From Acidimicrobiales bacterium (GTDB taxonomy: Bacteria; Actinomycetota; Acidimicrobiia; Acidimicrobiales; RAAP-2), in NCBI GenBank assembly GCA_017882985.1, contig JADGOK010000046.1, positions 1-6,847 on the forward strand: a DNA stretch of 6,847 nt, written 5' to 3'. Under the pieces are notes generated by a model. It was not told where the DNA came from and did not search any database. It saw nothing but the letters and a program-made list of their open reading frames with translations. A program made the translations under genes and the position numbers. Shown one piece after another: positions 6,350-6,847 of the stretch (positions are counted from its first letter, which is position 1; the number at the start of each line of letters is the position of its first letter).

Positions 6350-6482
6350 TACTGGGTGCTTCTCTGTTCTCGATGTCGTGTTGGAGGCCCGACGTAGCCG
6401 ATTCCCACCAGAAGTCGGCGTCAGACCAGTGCCGGGGCAACCCCAAGAGTGTCGGAATGAAGCCAAGTGACAAGATGTGGGG

Positions 6483-6847
6483 ATGAGTGGGCAGCGTATC
6501 GAAATACAACGAACCATCCCGGTTCCCGCGAGCGCGATCTTCACGCTCTTGTGCGATCCCGACGGGCACGTCCAGATCGATGCTTCGGGCATGTTGATGA
6601 GCTCCGAGGGAGCTCCAGTGACCCAGCAGGGGGACACCTTCCTCGTGCACATGGATCGCGAAGCGCTGAACGACGTTCCCCTCGGTCAGTACACCGTGTC
6701 CATCCGCATCACCACGTTCCAGCGAGATCACGAGATCGCCTGGACGATCGAACACCCCCTGATCGATCCACCGATGGGCTACGTCTACGGCTATATCCTC
6801 GAGCCTCTCGATTCGGGCACTTTGGTGACCTCGTACTACGACTGGTC
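6483..6847 (+). CDS. SRPBCC (START/Bet v 1-like) family protein, 5' part
   Basis: This frame has 121 complete codons and continues beyond the window. Members of this superfamily have a helix-grip fold that binds hydrophobic ligands; in actinobacteria they are often annotated as polyketide cyclase/dehydrase-like, usually about 140-160 residues long. Signs of the family are the opening strand and helix IEIQRTIPVPASAIFTLLCDPDGHVQID (residues 6-33 roughly), the middle strand HEIAWTIEHP and the late segment YGYILEPLDSGTLVTSYYDW, where a glycine-containing strand is followed by a TxxYDW-like turn. The ATG at 6483 is chosen because the family alignment starts here; only GTGGGG directly before it resembles a ribosome site, so initiation looks weak. 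The gene is divergent from the cyclase. Its ligand is unknown. Confidence 0.85.
   Translation, partial: MSGQRIEIQRTIPVPASAIFTLLCDPDGHVQIDASGMLMSSEGAPVTQQGDTFLVHMDREALNDVPLGQYTVSIRITTFQRDHEIAWTIEHPLIDPPMGYVYGYILEPLDSGTLVTSYYDW

Larger units (their letters stand above)
6240..6482. other. Divergent intergenic region between the cyclase and SRPBCC genes
   Basis: These 243 bp must carry the start signals of both flanking genes. They hold the cyclase ribosome site, two short inverted repeats near the cyclase, the 8-bp inverted repeat and an imperfect hairpin at 6391-6422 (GCCGATT pairing with AGTCGGC). I see no convincing -35/-10 pair. The sequence does not look like a c-di-GMP riboswitch and contains no tRNA. 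Frames open across it do not look protein-like. Confidence 0.6.

Noticed and set aside
6240..6482. c-di-GMP riboswitch upstream of the cyclase
   Set aside because: I could not find the conserved GEMM-type core sequences, only short unrelated hairpins.
6206..6755. Two overlapping minus-strand open frames across the intergenic region and SRPBCC gene
   Set aside because: Their translations are Ser/Thr/Arg-rich and unlike proteins, while the plus-strand frame from 6483 gives a coherent SRPBCC sequence.

Overview
The window is high-GC DNA packed with genes on both strands. It probably comes from an actinomycetote, possibly of the Acidimicrobiia type. This rests on the GC-rich third codon positions, the GTG start of one gene, the MARG...LRVYLG-type KdpD N-terminus and the SRPBCC protein style. 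No rRNA or marker gene is present, so the taxonomy is only an inference.

Layout. Positions 1-3532 (+ strand) hold a signalling operon: the C-terminal end of a sensor histidine kinase, a KdpE-like OmpR-family response regulator that overlaps it by one base, and a full-length KdpD-like membrane protein. Positions 3510-5017 (- strand) hold a two-gene unit: a 63-residue protein followed by an amidase-signature enzyme, joined by an ATGA stop/start overlap. The amidase and kdpD-like genes converge and overlap tail to tail by 23 bp. Positions 5247-6239 (- strand) hold a six-pass membrane diguanylate cyclase (GGDEF). A 243-bp divergent intergenic region follows, then the start of an SRPBCC-family gene on the + strand that runs off the window.

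How they work together. The first three genes look like one phosphorelay module with two kinase-type proteins and a single response regulator. The main surprise is that the KdpD-like protein has asparagine where the phosphoacceptor histidine of the H-box should be (residue 615, codon AAC at 2837-2839). Its Walker-type motif, four-helix membrane region and ATP-binding N, G1, F and G2 boxes all look intact. The upstream kinase, whose ATP-lid region is intact in the visible part, may therefore be the actual phosphodonor, with the KdpD-like protein acting as a sensor, scaffold or phosphatase. The small gene before the amidase could encode a GatC/AtzG-like partner subunit. The cyclase adds a c-di-GMP input and has a displaced inhibitory-site arginine and a start region that can fold over its ribosome-binding site. 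No kdpFABC genes, mobile elements, RNA genes or CRISPR arrays were seen.
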